Below, one piece after another: positions 1 to 13,400 of a stretch of 64,000 nucleotides of DNA; position 1 is the stretch's first letter, and every line of letters begins with the position of its first letter. Position numbers and translations under genes: made by a program. The notes below the pieces were generated by a model. It was not told the origin of the DNA and searched no databases. It saw only the letters and a program-made list of their open reading frames with translations. The stretch covers positions 876,272 to 940,271 of the forward strand of contig NW_002060958.1 of NCBI RefSeq assembly GCF_000150275.1, read 5' to 3'. This DNA comes from Trichoplax adhaerens. Its lineage: Eukaryota > Placozoa > Uniplacotomia > Trichoplacea > Trichoplacidae.

Positions 1-72
1 TACAGGAGATAACTGTAATAGTAATTTTCTCAATAACTAAAAACTACTAAAGCTAACAGAATAAATCTTAAA

Positions 73-275
73 TCTTAATCCATTCGTTAGAGGGTTAAAC
101 TCTAGATATTACAAATACCAGGTGTATCATATAGATCAGTATTCGATATGTACTTCGCCTGCAAAGTACATGAGGAGATAATTAAAATTTTCTCATTATA
201 AAATTTAACAGGGCAGGTCTCTAATCCATACGATAGAAGGTTAAACTCTTGATATTATAAATACCAGGCGAATTT
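73..275. repeat. Local direct duplication, two copies about 147 bp apart
   Basis: A segment of about 55 bp beginning CTTAATCCATTCG at 73 recurs at about 220 as CTAATCCATACG. Both run through GGTTAAACTC, a TTGATATTA-like stretch and AAATACCAGG. The copies differ at several positions, so this is an aged local tandem duplication, not a recent one. Confidence 0.7.
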
Positions 276-2987
276 AGTTCTACATGAAAACAAAATCTTG
301 TAACATAGCAATACTTCGATGTTATTATATTTGTTTTAAAATCAATTTCATCTTACGCATAATATATTCATGCATAGCTTAAGATGTTGATAATTAATTT
401 CATACCAAATTTTAATTCCGTCTTAACTAAGTAGGGTTGAAAGAGCATTCCATACTTTTTCAATTAGTACGATACTTGAAGCTAATCTAATTTTAGTAAG
501 AATTAATATCAATTACAATATATGAATTTCCTATGATAAAGTGCTAAATTACCACAAGATTTACACATAAACTCGTATCTAGTCAATTTGTAATGTCAAT
601 TTCGAATCTATTGGTGCCATATTACCAACTTTAGAGTAATTTCTTAATAATATCTTCGTACAACATAATGATCACTGTAATCATTGGCAAGTATGGTATA
701 TTGCTTTATATTTATATACAGATTGGTCTTTGATTCTCACTGAAAACATTTGCGGTGTGCATATACCTTATACAAGAAAATTTCCGTCTGTTTAGTAAGA
801 TCGATTAAATTTGTATTTGAATCTGTCTCTAATAATTTGCTTTCATATAACATTTTATGCAACCTTTAAAAATCAATACGATTTTATAATTCCAATTGAA
901 GCAAAATTAATCATACTTAAATATGACTATTTTTAAACTATTAAATCAATGCATTCCATATTCTACGCGTGATCATGAACAAGCACATAGTTAATTTTAT
1001 AATATTGATGCACGATCTGATAGCATCATTCCATCTGCTTAAGCTAGCGCTAAAATAGTGCTAAACTAATTAGCTATCAATTTAAACGTGAACTATGATA
1101 ATTGTGGATTTATAGAATTACGATAGAACGGGCTAAGAGTTTTCTTATAGATGAAACTATAAATTTCTCTTCGCTTACATCGTACTCTACTAAAATGAAA
1201 TCAAACTTAAAAATTTTAATAGTATCTATCGCTCATTTATCTAATTTATTTATAGAAAGTTAAACCAATCCTTTACAATATGCTCTCTACTATTCTGATA
1301 GCGTATGTTAAGGACTACTCGCCATTGATATATGCTATCAATTCACAGCATCCATTCGCCTCCATACAAACTGGGTCTAAAATATTGCTACTTCACTAAT
1401 CCATTATTTCCTACCCAACTTTGAAGCTAAAATCTAACTTAAACCTATAAATTACAACGCACCTTATGTTACGGCACAAGCAAATATTTCATTATTATAG
1501 TACAGTTTTATATCACATTACAATAAATGGTTAATTCTAAAAGCAAGCATAAATATAAATATAAAAATTATGGTAACAGCTGTCAATAAACGGATCTTTC
1601 ATCGTAAAAATGACCATGATCCATCACGAATATTTTAAAATATTTAAGAGAATAAAGTATCCTGAATTGATATTATACTACTACGCTAAGGCAATTTACT
1701 TTATCAGAACCAATTTATATTATGTCAATAATAACAAAACTTATTAGAATGGATATTAAGAAGCAGAATGATGCACAAGTACCAATGCTTCGAGAGTTCC
1801 AACAGTATCACACTTACAAGCCTAACTTTAATTTTACTATTTTTAAACATTTTGTACTATTTCTTTAGCCTTAACTTAAAATCGGTATCAGGTGATAATC
1901 TACAATGTATTATTTGTTTTATATTTGTATTTAAATTTAGTAAGGTGTCTATTGGACTGCACTATATTTAAATACACACAGTAACTTCGAACGAAAGTCC
2001 TAAAAGTGGTTCTGTTAAGTATTCAAGAGTAAAGATCATACGTCTAATTGCGTCATCGACAAATAAGAATCAGTTAGCATTCTCTCGGCTAAAATTATTT
2101 GTTTTTTATTTATCATATCGGTACCTCAAGGACAGAGATGTATTTCATTCCTGATACCATTCTGTTTTGATGTACAGTAACGTAATAGTATAAATTAAAA
2201 GTTTACTTTTACGGCATATCGAAATAATAGCTAATAATGGCTAATTATAGAATGGTTAAAAGAATTAATTTGAGTTTATTAAACAATCATGGTCTTCAGT
2301 TGTAAAGAATTAGTTCTATATGACTACAAAATGAAGTTGCTACAAGTTTGCAAAGAGTTTCTGTAGTTACATGGCTACAATAATTAATCCAAATATAATA
2401 ATTCAAAATTCATTTTATAAACATATTCGATTCTAATTTCATTTTCGGATATCGCTAATGCCTACCTGTATTACGATATTCCTTGCATTGCGTCTAAACA
2501 GACAGATAAATTTTTAGTCATAACATAATATATTATCACGTAATAATTCCGTATTAATGATAAATTTACACACGAACAGAAGAAACTTTTGTCATCTCTC
2601 TTCGATATGATTCAAGTAAAGAAAAGAAGCGGCTACATTAAAATAGTAGTGATACATAATACGTGCATAGTTCATAGTCAAATCTTCAGAAGCAATGCCC
2701 GATCGGATGAAGGCTCGAAAGTATATGTGCAAGTTTTATTTTTTAATAGATTGTTATGGATCTAAACATGAACAGAGATGACTCTAATGTCTCAAACAGA
2801 CAAGGATCTTGTTTTAAAATTTCAGCGAAAGCTATATTTTTTAGTTTTTAGACATCGCTTTTAATTTCCTAACCCTTAATTAGAATAAAAAATAAAGCCT
2901 ATTTGTAATTTGCTCATCCTTAGTATCAGTCATCCAGTAATCACCTTACTTTAACATTCTTAATCTTTATCCGGCATTACTGCCTCA

Positions 2988-3200
2988 TTATTGATAGACA
3001 ATTTTCTTCTCTGTTAAGTCATAATAGTCTTGGCTGACGACGTAATTAAGGAATTGAAAATCTTCTTCTTGTATTATGAATTTCTTTTCTATTTCTTTGT
3101 CGTATGAAATGAATTGATTTCTCTTATGGACAATAGAAATAATAAATAGATCAAATAGCATAGCTACCATGACAATATACGCTTTTAAATTCTTCTCTAA
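2988..3200 (-). CDS. Possible exon of an unrecognised membrane protein
   Basis: I do not recognise this. A minus-strand frame stays open for about 60-70 codons, with a candidate acceptor upstream near 3200. It starts with a strongly hydrophobic stretch (FDLFIISIV) and ends with a charged tail rich in K, E and D, then TAA. That pattern would suit the last exon of a membrane protein with a cytosolic tail. No homologue or neighbouring exon was found, and chance openness in AT-rich DNA is quite possible. Confidence 0.2.
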   Translation of the reverse strand, partial: LEKNLKAYIVMVAMLFDLFIISIVHKRNQFISYDKEIEKKFIIQEEDFQFLNYVVSQDYYDLTEKKIVYQ

Positions 3201-4091
3201 CGTTAAACTATATGGCTTCTTTATCTAAAAATATTCCATTTCTTATCTACTATAACAATTTCATAACAGTCTTATCTACGGAGTTAACTAACAGAGGCCT
3301 TGTTCATACTAGTTATCAATAGAATCTTTATCAGCATCAATCACAATGTAAATAAAAATTACGTAGAATGAATTAATGAGCACAAAATAACATTTAATTA
3401 CAACTCATTTTAAAATTGCATTCGTAAAATCGTTACTTTTCCTTGGTACCCACTTTATTCATGAAAATGAAAAAGGTCCATCGAGCTCTCTACGCTAAGT
3501 AAATGAGAATTTCTCTTATCTAAGAATAATCTATGATCAAATTAAATACAATATCTCTTCTTAGATATAAAATAATGTAGAAGTAAAATTATCAAACTTG
3601 ATTAATGAGATTTTTATTATAGTAGATCATATTTTAACTGCAATCACACTATCCTATTAGGATAACGGTAACACCATCAGGCCTACAGGCGATGTTGAAA
3701 TGAAGTTACAGAAAATAATAGACTCAAAGAACGCCAAGTATGTTAGATAAGGAAAATTAAACTAATAAGAATTACTCAATTCTGATTTAAAAATTATCAG
3801 TTGAAGGTACCTGGCTTCGATATTTAAAAATTCCGAATTTTTCGTCGAGAAGCAGAGCCATTGCGAGTAAGTTATTAACGCCTTTCCTTAACTTTACTGC
3901 ACTTTAAATGCCGGACAATATTATGTCTAGTATTTTCATTAATCTGTTCTGATTGATGATATAGTAATACTTGAGGAAAAATAGTAGATTGATGGATTGT
4001 AATCTACATCTCTTCCGTATAATTACAGCACCGGTGCATATTGGTGCAGATCGTAATTTTCATATCGCTACATTGGATTCAGTAACGTAAC

Positions 4092-4450
4092 TGCCATAAG
4101 TACTTTGCTACTTAACTCGCTATTAGCTAGAATGAAAGACTAAACAGCACGTATAAACCCTATAAAAGCCGGCTTTTACTATACATGTAAATGAGCACTA
4201 AATTAATCGCCGCCACACTCACAACATACCTTAGTTACCGCAATTAATTGAAATTTCCTTAAATTTCACGTTTCTTGAAGAAGTACGTAGTTTACTAAAG
4301 AACTCGCTAGTAGCTAAATGAAAGACTCAGCAATATGTATAAACCCTACAAGAACCAGTTTTTACTACACACGCGTATGTGCAATAAATTAACAGCCTTA
4401 ACGTTCATAGCATAAATTAGTTGCCGCAATGAATTAGAATTTAAAATTTA
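4092..4450. repeat. Tandem duplication of about 170 bp
   Basis: Two diverged copies follow each other. Both contain AACTCGCTA, then AATGAAAGACT, TATAAACCCTA, a TTTTTACTA-like stretch, and GCCGCAAT near the end. The first copy runs about 4095-4260 and the second about 4290-4450. No coding potential was seen in either. Confidence 0.7.
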
Positions 4451-6247
4451 TTTAAATTTCCAACGTCCGAGAGATATGGTGTACCGGCAAATTTGTGACT
4501 CTTTGTAGAATAGCTTGTTTGTATCATTACGAGCTAAAATTTCTGCTGACATTCCATTCCATTGGGAAAAATAACTATATAGGATTTTGTAAGGTGTTTA
4601 GATAAATAATTTATCTGTCTCACTGCTTTTTAGTAACAAAATTGTCCTTAACATTCTATCTAGCTAACGAAAGCAACTACGTATAATTCCATTAAGTAGG
4701 AGTATCAATAATATTGATTCTTTTTTTAAATTATCACTGTAAGCAAGATCTTGAGTTAAACATGGCAGTAGATGGTCTTAAAAATCGTTGATGATATTAG
4801 ATTCATTTCCTTAACTGTTAGAATAACATTTCATATCTTAATTACATAATTGCTATCAACTTATTTTCTGTTCATTAACTCCTATACCTGTCCGCCATTC
4901 ATTATAACCTGTCTGATTTTTCAGCCTAAACCATTAAACTATTTAAAAATAAAACAATTATACAATTATACTGTTTATAAACAGAAAGAGTTTATACTTT
5001 TAAGATTTAGCTAGTTCTTTACTCAACGATAACACAGACTCTTTGTTATTGGATCAAACCCATTATTATCTTTTCTGATTTGGCGATTTATAAAAATTAA
5101 GGATTGCCTCTCGTAAACTTTCTCGACTTAGAAACCTTGTTTCGTTTGCTGTAAGGTCATAGCATATTTAATTCCTCACAGTTAATAATCATACAATCGT
5201 GGCTTATTTCATTACTTTAAGCTAATTCATAGGATCTTGGTCAAAGTTAATTTTAAAGCTTTGCTTTAAAAATAAGTCGAAAACACAGCAAACAGATTAA
5301 TTAATTTCTCCATGCTGCTGTGAGGTTGATAGATCAAGAATCTTAAAAAATTTAGAATAAATTAAGATTTATTGAGCAAAACCTCGTTTTACGAAGATAC
5401 AACGTCATCAATTAGCTGAGGACCTCTAACGAGAAAGAACTATCTTACTATACTAAACTACTCGCTTATATACTTTTCCCCGTTTGAAGTCTTAGCACTT
5501 TACTTACTACACACTTCAGTATTAGCATCTCAAATACAGGATAGTTTACACCTTTCATGTGAAGCTCTAGTGTGAGCACTGTAGCGCTCCTCTTCAAAAG
5601 GATTACAGTTACTAAGCTAGCTATATTTAATACTTAAGCCTCTAACGAGAATATCTATCATATGTTGAACATAATACCTACGGTAGACATTACTAAATAT
5701 ATCATCAACTTAGAATACAATATTACACTGTCTTACAGCTGCTAGCTTATTTCCTTCCAAAATCTCATTTTGATATCATCGCTATCCATAACGCTATAGA
5801 ATTAAATATACGATAGCAAACCTATCTTTTGTAGTTTTAATACTAGTGGTGCGATATCATCAGTATTGTGCTATCCAGTCAATGCCATAAAATCATTTTG
5901 CAGCAGATACCTTTTAGTATAGCCCAATTACTGCGTTGCCGGTAAGTTATATCGCTAACTTTTGTTTATTCCCAGGAATCTCCTGCAAATCTGCTAGTAA
6001 TTTTTTGCATCTTATAGTATACCCTAAAGATTACGAAAATAAATGTATTCAAGGTTGAGAGCTAAAACAATTCATGAGTAAACCAGCATTGGATGTATTC
6101 ATTACGTGAAACCCTTCACTGAACGTTCTCGATTGCATAGATATGGACTGCAGAAATTCTACATCATGTACATTAAGCAATTAATATCATTTTCTATGTT
6201 TTTTTCGAATTCAGGAAGCTATAGGTGATTAACCATTATCGTTAGTT

Positions 6248-8143
6248 ATGACTACCTGGCAGAAAATTACCAATACTCTATATCAAGATGGCATTGATGG
6301 CGATAAAAGCTCGAAGAAAGCACAAACTCTAAAGTCTTCTTTTTATCCATCATGGAAAATCAACCGATATTTATTACTTTCCAAAGCAGTCTATTTCATC
6401 TATAGCTTTGCTGTTGGAGGTTTAAAGCCCTTCTTACCGATTTACTTTAAACAGCTGGGAATCAATGCCAAGCATTTAGGAATCTTAATGGGTTGTCGAC
6501 CTCTGGCGGAAGCATTTAGTATCATGATATTTTCAATGATAGCTGATCGATTGCAATGTCATAAAACAATTTTAATCACAGCTTTATGTATGGGAGGACT
6601 ATTAACCTTTGCATTTAATTTTATTCCCATTCCTAGCTTTTATTGCCCACCTGATAATATAACTTCAGATATCATCATCAATACTACCTTTACATCGGAG
6701 GCTTTCCAAGCGTCTCCAATGTATACAGTTGAAAATCCATACACTCTCACCAACGGCAGCTATAATGAAGGTTATTATTTTCGTCGATATGGCAGTATCA
6801 TCGTTGATAATCCATATTTTACATATGATCATTATGATCTGCAAGAAAGTTTTATTTGCATATTAGTCATAATTATCATTTGTGAAATGATTGCAGCTCC
6901 GTCGTTAACTTTAGTCGATACCTATACGTTATATCAATTAGAGGATAAGAAAGTAGAATATGGTCGACAGCGTTGCTGGGCTGCTATAGGTATTGGAGCT
7001 GGCGAATTAATGTCGGGCTTAATTTTAGTCCATTCCATCATGACAATTGAAATTTGCGGCAAAATATACGTCATGGGCCATAATTATAACATTGCATTTT
7101 CCTTATATTTAATACTGATGAGCATTGCAGCTGTCATTGCGCTAAGATTTCAATTTTCAGAATCAGATAACCCTTCTTCAAGCCAAATTAATCGGCACGG
7201 TGATGATAGAAATACTACAGACAATACTGATCATGACGATGAAATATATCATGAAGACAGCAACGGAATCGAAACTAAAAAGTTAATCAGACATTATTAC
7301 CATCAATATAAAAATCGCTTACAAAATATTAATAAAGATTTTAGTGAGAGTGAATTAGATGATGATTCTGATGATGCAGTATTTAGTTATAGCACCGATT
7401 CCAATGATGAAATGGGAATGCTAGCAAAGTTGAAGGATAAACGATCTACTTCTCCAAATCAATATTCAAATATATGGCAGCTCTTTACTTCACTTCGTTA
7501 TGGTTCTACGTTGTGCATTAGCTTGTGTTTAGGTACTGCAATGGGTATATTAACATCATTTATGTACTGGCATTTGCAAAGTTTAGGTGGAAGCACATTA
7601 TTATTTGGCTGTATCGGGGTTACTATCCATATCGTTGAAGCCATATCATTTTTCTTGGCTCAAAATGCAATTTATTATTTAACTCATGTTGGAGTTATGG
7701 GTCTTTGCATATTTTTAACCGCTGTTGTTTGCATGTCGCTGGCATTTCTGCAAATTCTTTGGTTGGCTGTACCACTTGGTATTTTGATCGGTATGATAAC
7801 AGCACTCTTTTTCGCTAGTGCTACATCCTATTTTAGCCAAGCAGCTCAAAAACACAGTATAAGCTCAGCACAAGGTATATTTCAAGCCGTTTACTGTGGT
7901 ATCGGTTGCTCCATTGGCTCGGTTGTCGGTGGTATTGTTATAACCTATCATGGTGCAAGAAATTTATTTTTTGTAGCTGGTGCATTCTATACAATCATTT
8001 TTATGCTATTCATCTTGCTACAACTACTGATCCATCTATCAGAGCGTGGTACTCTAACAGATATAAGGAAAAAAAAGGGGACAAATGACCCACCTAAAAG
8101 CTACTTTCGTCGAGTTAAAGCAACTCGATCTAGAACGTATTAA
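6248..8143 (+). CDS. MFSD6-like major facilitator superfamily transporter
   Basis: A single-exon 631-residue multipass membrane protein of the major facilitator superfamily, closest in layout to MFSD6 (orphan transporter or receptor-like MFS proteins); substrate unknown. After a polar N terminus (about 1-40) come hydrophobic helices, with GLKPFLPIYFKQLG at about 58-71 and the MFS loop signature region with RPLAEAF and ADRLQ at about 84-103. A long extracellular loop (about 130-200) has three N-glycosylation sequons (NITS, NTTF, NGSY). GRQRCWAAIGIG at about 239-250 matches the MFSD6 family motif before TM6. An acidic cytosolic loop (about 305-410) separates the two halves, and the C terminus is basic. 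The ATG is the first in frame. A candidate splice acceptor at about 6213 suggests an upstream non-coding exon. AATAAA lies 48 nt past the stop. Fold is confident; exact subfamily is inference. Confidence 0.85.
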   Translation: MTTWQKITNTLYQDGIDGDKSSKKAQTLKSSFYPSWKINRYLLLSKAVYFIYSFAVGGLKPFLPIYFKQLGINAKHLGILMGCRPLAEAFSIMIFSMIADRLQCHKTILITALCMGGLLTFAFNFIPIPSFYCPPDNITSDIIINTTFTSEAFQASPMYTVENPYTLTNGSYNEGYYFRRYGSIIVDNPYFTYDHYDLQESFICILVIIIICEMIAAPSLTLVDTYTLYQLEDKKVEYGRQRCWAAIGIGAGELMSGLILVHSIMTIEICGKIYVMGHNYNIAFSLYLILMSIAAVIALRFQFSESDNPSSSQINRHGDDRNTTDNTDHDDEIYHEDSNGIETKKLIRHYYHQYKNRLQNINKDFSESELDDDSDDAVFSYSTDSNDEMGMLAKLKDKRSTSPNQYSNIWQLFTSLRYGSTLCISLCLGTAMGILTSFMYWHLQSLGGSTLLFGCIGVTIHIVEAISFFLAQNAIYYLTHVGVMGLCIFLTAVVCMSLAFLQILWLAVPLGILIGMITALFFASATSYFSQAAQKHSISSAQGIFQAVYCGIGCSIGSVVGGIVITYHGARNLFFVAGAFYTIIFMLFILLQLLIHLSERGTLTDIRKKKGTNDPPKSYFRRVKATRSRTY

Positions 8144-8190
8144 TTTCGCATCTATAGTGATCGACGTCTATTGTGTTTACGTATCATAAT

Positions 8191-8196
8191 AATAAA
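8191..8196 (+). terminator. Polyadenylation signal AATAAA of the MFSD6-like gene
   Basis: A canonical AATAAA hexamer lies 48 nt after the stop codon of the MFSD6-like gene on the same strand, a normal distance for animal 3' ends. Confidence 0.55.
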
Positions 8197-8199
8197 TGA

Positions 8200-10340
8200 G
8201 TCAAAATGTATAAAAATATTCTAAGGTAGATATACACGCAATTTAATAGAGGTAGGTGATCATGGTCGTCATAAAATCATTAGTTTTGCATTTATACCAT
8301 CCCATATCTAGGAAAATATATAGTTAGAATGTTAAGGTAAATATTTCGAGATGGATGCGCAGATAATTCTGTAGAAATGACAATAATTGTTTCGGAAAAA
8401 AGATAAATATTGTGCCTATGTTATTATCTACAATAAGGAATGGTAGTTAAGATATGAATATTAAGTAATTAAAATGGATATACTAGTATACTCACACATA
8501 TAAATCAGTATAAAGATGATATTAAAATTATAAAGTGAGATTACTAAGTATTAATTATTACTAACTATTAAGTACAAATGTTATCAACTGTTTAACCAGA
8601 ATCGTTATTGCCATATTTTGAGCCCTCATCAAGAATAAAAATGCGATAAAGTCACAATACTGTGGTGTATCATAATTGTCATAGTTAATAAATTTTAGGG
8701 GTATATTATCGATAAACTATCGACTACTCCATTTTGATAATCTTAGTAATTACAAGATCAAAAAGTATTTAAGATCCAAAAGTAATCTGTAGATATTTAA
8801 TATATAGCATTATTAAACGTCTTATAGTGTCTATATATTAGTTGGCTTACGGCAATTATAAAGTAAGAAGAGATCAAAATTATATTTGGCAACTTCAGCT
8901 ACTATATTTGTCATAATACTATAGTAAAAGAATATGATGGAACACCATAGTTTATCCAGATGGTATTAAAATAAGAATTCATAACGTTTTTTAATTCGCA
9001 AATTTGACTTTAAAGTAAGTACTGTATTATAGCATTCTATAACTCCCTTGTGGCAAACAAAAAAGAGCATCTACGTTTACAGCATTTTCGATATGAAGGA
9101 CTAAGAATCAAACTTATTATTCTAAAGATGTGGTATTTGCGATAGGTTAAAAGTTTTTATTTAGATAATAAAGTAATCCTATATTATATGCGTTGAATAT
9201 TCAGAACATTCCTGTATTTTGAACGGTAACCAGTTTTATCATTCTTAGCACATACAATATTAAGTTAATAAAATATCATCTGATATGAGCTTATAATCAA
9301 TCAGACTAACCCATTAAATACAAAAAGTCTTCAAAAACAATCCTAATGTCTAGAGTATATTTTAGTACTCCTATATCTACTTAGAGTCTATTTTACCAAC
9401 TTTTGACACACTCATGAGTTTATTAACATTCAAATATTGCTAGTAATCATTATTTTATATTATTTGATTATTACTTATTCGAAAGTATTCAACTTTTTCT
9501 GTATGAGTATATTCGTGATGGAAAATTTTACGAATAATAGTTAATAAGTTAAGAATTAGTTAACCATAAATATATATCTGTAATTCACAATACAGCATAG
9601 TGTTCTGTCCATAGTACAGCACTATTTCATACAGCAGTTCAATTTAAATAGGCAGATAAATTACATTAGAAAGCGTTCAATAACATGTCTTATTAGACAT
9701 ATATTTAGTTCTAACTTTAGTCAGTAAAGTATACTTGAATAAAGGGAAAGAAGACATTCCGGAACGTATAAAAATTACCAAGTATCTATTGGTCGATAGT
9801 ACGTACACATAGTTGTTGGAACATCCATTAAGTGAACTAAAATAAGTCAATAAATAATAATAATTGCAATATACTTATGACATATAGGTTTATATATGTG
9901 CTGCCCTTTATGAATTTTTAAAATAACATAAATATACATATATGCGTATGCATGAATACTTGAAGTAAGTAACATATTTAGGTATGCATTAATACTGAAA
10001 TAAATAGGGCTGAGATATGAAATATTGATATTATTAATAGAACTACGACAAAATGGAAAGAATTTGCGACTGTATATCAGATATACGAGCTATAAATCGA
10101 GATAATAATAAAATATTGATTATGGTGCTAATTAAAATAGCAATTCTTTTAAATCTTCGCCATATTGATTAGCCAGGTGCTGGTCTATTTTTCGTTCGTA
10201 GTAAAAGTGAATGCTGGGATGAATTTATTTATTTCTGTCCGATACTAAAGGATAAGAATTAGGCCTTCATTTTTAAGTATCTCATTAGTGAATCCAAATA
10301 TTCCCTCAAGCATTCGTCATGTGGTTATCCTAGCATAACC
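8200..10340. other. Intergenic AT-rich stretch between MFSD6-like and CaMK-like genes
   Basis: No confident exon was seen. A minus-strand frame at 10132-10213, after an acceptor, reads IHFYYERKIDQHL and on to a stop. It could be a 3' exon of the kinase upstream of it, but the phase does not clearly join, so it is left out. The rest is low-complexity AT-rich DNA. Confidence 0.4.
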
Positions 10341-10435
10341 TATCATACGTAAGGAAACAGACAAATTGAGTAGCAATATATCGACTAATAAAGTATTAAA
10401 GTTGTTCTAAGACGCAGAATAGTCAAGTTGCTAAC

Positions 10436-13400
10436 CTGTAAACGTGATCTTGATTCAAAATTAGCTAAGCCATTAACGGTATATTGCTGATGATCTTTTG
10501 AGCAAACCTTTTGCCAATCCTAGCAATAATGACCATAAAAATTTAAACTCTGATCAATATTCAGACAAGCTATTTCGAAAATGATACGATTCTATAATCA
10601 TAACAAATAATCCATCACCTGATTAGGATTAATCTACATTTCTAATCTAGATATGCTGACAAATCATACTTATATATATATATATATATATATACACTAA
10701 AATAAGAATAAAAATTCAACAAGTTCTGATAATTGTTTTTGTATTCATAGCATTATTCATCATAAACTTACGGAAATAAATGGATGCTGTAGCGCTTGCA
10801 TTGCTGTCAGCCTAGTTCTCATATTGACGGTTAACAGCTTTTTGACAAGTTCCTAGATTATATTTCAACGTCTTTAGTACAGAGACCATGAACTTAAACC
10901 AATCCATACTATAATTACATAGCACTAATATTGATGAAAGGATTAATTTAATTATTACACTTGGTTACCTTTGCTTCAATGGAAATTGAAGCCCATCCGT
11001 GATATCGATACTGATTTATATGTTAAAAGAAAGATAAATAGGTAATTTTAACCTTAAGAACAATACAGATTCAAACAAAATTTACATAAATTATTTTAAA
11101 ACTTTGTAATATCTTTGATAGCCTTACACTGATTGAACCCCTTATAATATCCTCAAATAATACTTCTATATCATCATCCCAGTAAGGTGGATAACCCACC
11201 AATAAGGCATACAGGACAGCTCCTATTCATAATTATAAGAATGCCAGTCAGTATTAGTCTCGCTATGCTAGAAATAATTTATCAGTTAATAGTTCAATTA
11301 GTATCAACCGCATCCCCATAAATCGATTGGTTTTCCATAAGGTTGATTTTGGATCATCTCTGGTGATAGATATTTAAGCGTACCAGCAAAACCTTCAATT
11401 GAAAGATAGATTGGTCATTTTATCGAAAGTTTATAATTATTACACTCACCTAGTTCCCTGCCTTGGCTTATTTGAAAAAGTACTTATAGTTTCTTTTACT
11501 AGTATAGGACTTATTAAATATTATTTTTGTAAATTATAAATTGTGGAGAAAAACGATTCTACAGCTTTACAACTGAAATGTTAGTTTACTTAGTTGCTCT
11601 TCTATATTAACATTTCAGCCTTGAAAGATATTTAAATCTACGCATATTAGAGAGTAATCTTCTTTCATTGTTACTGTCGCTGATTACGATAGCAGTTTAA
11701 GTATTTAATTCCGATCATCTTTTATGCTGATATTAATTAATTATTTACCATGCCATTCTTGTATTTCTGGATGAACTTCAATAGCAAGCCCAAAATCAAT
11801 TAATTTCACAGTTTCTTCACCATTACTACAGGAAATCATCAAATTCTTTGGCTACATAAAGCAAATATTATTAATTAGTTTCATAAGTTTTAAAACATAG
11901 AAGTAGAAAGATCAATACTTTCACTAAAAGGAGAATCATATAAACAGATGGACCTCATTTAATTTTTAATTATAACCGAACTATTTTTAAATTCTACATA
12001 TAGAATTAAATTAATTTAAAAATTCAGATTACACCCATTTTAACGAAAAGATGCACTGTAAATGATGAACTTACTTTAATATCCCGGTGGATAATGTTAT
12101 TTTGATGGCAATGATTGACGGCTTTCAGAATTTGTCTAAAGTAAATGCTGATAATATAGAGCTACCATTTGAATATATAATCGTCGAAATAGCTCGAAAG
12201 GAATAAATAATTCAGTTACTATATATATCTTATGATATTAGGCTACTATTGCAGAATTATATCAACATTGATTATAGAATTTTTGTTCAAATTGTAAGGA
12301 TTGTAAATAATTTTCGATTTAATATATGTGTTAGACTTTTAGTATACTTAGCCGTGTCTAATACCGTAGCTAAATCGATCCTAATTCTGCTATTGGATAT
12401 TATATATTGATGATAAATCGTTAACTAGCAAATTAAGCCTTGAAGAGATTCTTTAAATCGTACACAAAGTAATCGTATGTTTTACCTAGCATCACTCTCG
12501 GTATATATTTTTCGCTTAGAAATATGTTGGAACAGTTCACCATTTGTAACTCTAGATCGTACATAGAAGTGTTTAGTTTAGTAATAGGATTTAGCTATCT
12601 TAAAAATGAAGTCATAACAATATTCATTTACAGTGCATGGCTGGTAATGTAAAATAATAGATTTGGCGATTAATAATTTAAAATTTATTTATATTCCTTG
12701 CTTACAGTTCAAATATCATGCAATAGCTGTTATCGCCTTGGGTTAGTTCGTAGAAGCGAACTAATATAGAAAAAGAATAGATATTACATTGATCATATTA
12801 AATGAGTAGCTCATATAGCGAAAATTAATACGATTCTGAAGATATTAGAAAGGAAAGTGACGCTGTGTTGTGGTTGCTAATTACAGAAAAACTTGATTAA
12901 ATAGAGGGGAAGATACCTATATTACTCTAGATGAGTATAATACAAGTTTCACTAATACTTAAAACTCTATAGCAGAGAAGAGCCATATGTTCTGATATTA
13001 CTGGCAGTTTCTAATATAGTATGATTAGCCGCACAATTTACCAATATTGGCATGATTCAACTTTCGACATATCCTTACTTCCCGATGGATATTTTGTATA
13101 TCTATCCAAAAAATAAAATTATCATCTGAATAAACCTGATAGTATAAATCTCTTAATGGTATGAAAGTAGAAATTAAATCGTTGAAGTATGATAGATTGA
13201 CAGATCAAAATTGTAATCAGTACCATTTCTTTAAGCAACGAACTTCAATAAGAGTATTAAAATGATCAGGCAAAAACTCATTTTATACTATACGCTTAGA
13301 TAGCAGATTGTACTTTCGCGCATGAATATGCTAAGGTAATTATAATTAATTACTGGCTATAATAATTAATCAGTCTACAGCATAACTTCTTCGTAAAGTA

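Larger units (their letters stand above)
1..6200. other. Gene-poor AT-rich stretch
   Basis: No conserved coding exon could be recognised on either strand. The only long open frames are short, hydrophobic or AT-driven. It holds two local duplications (73-275 and 4092-4450) and one weak coding candidate on the minus strand near 3 kb. The last few hundred bases are presumably the promoter and 5' leader of the transporter that follows. Genes made only of very short divergent exons could be hidden here, as the kinase further on shows. Confidence 0.5.

Noticed and set aside
13141-13245. Apparent kinase N-lobe with the ATP lysine replaced by tyrosine
   Set aside because: An early misreading. The true N-lobe exon with YAAKIIN is at 14125-14219 and joins in phase to 13042-13101.
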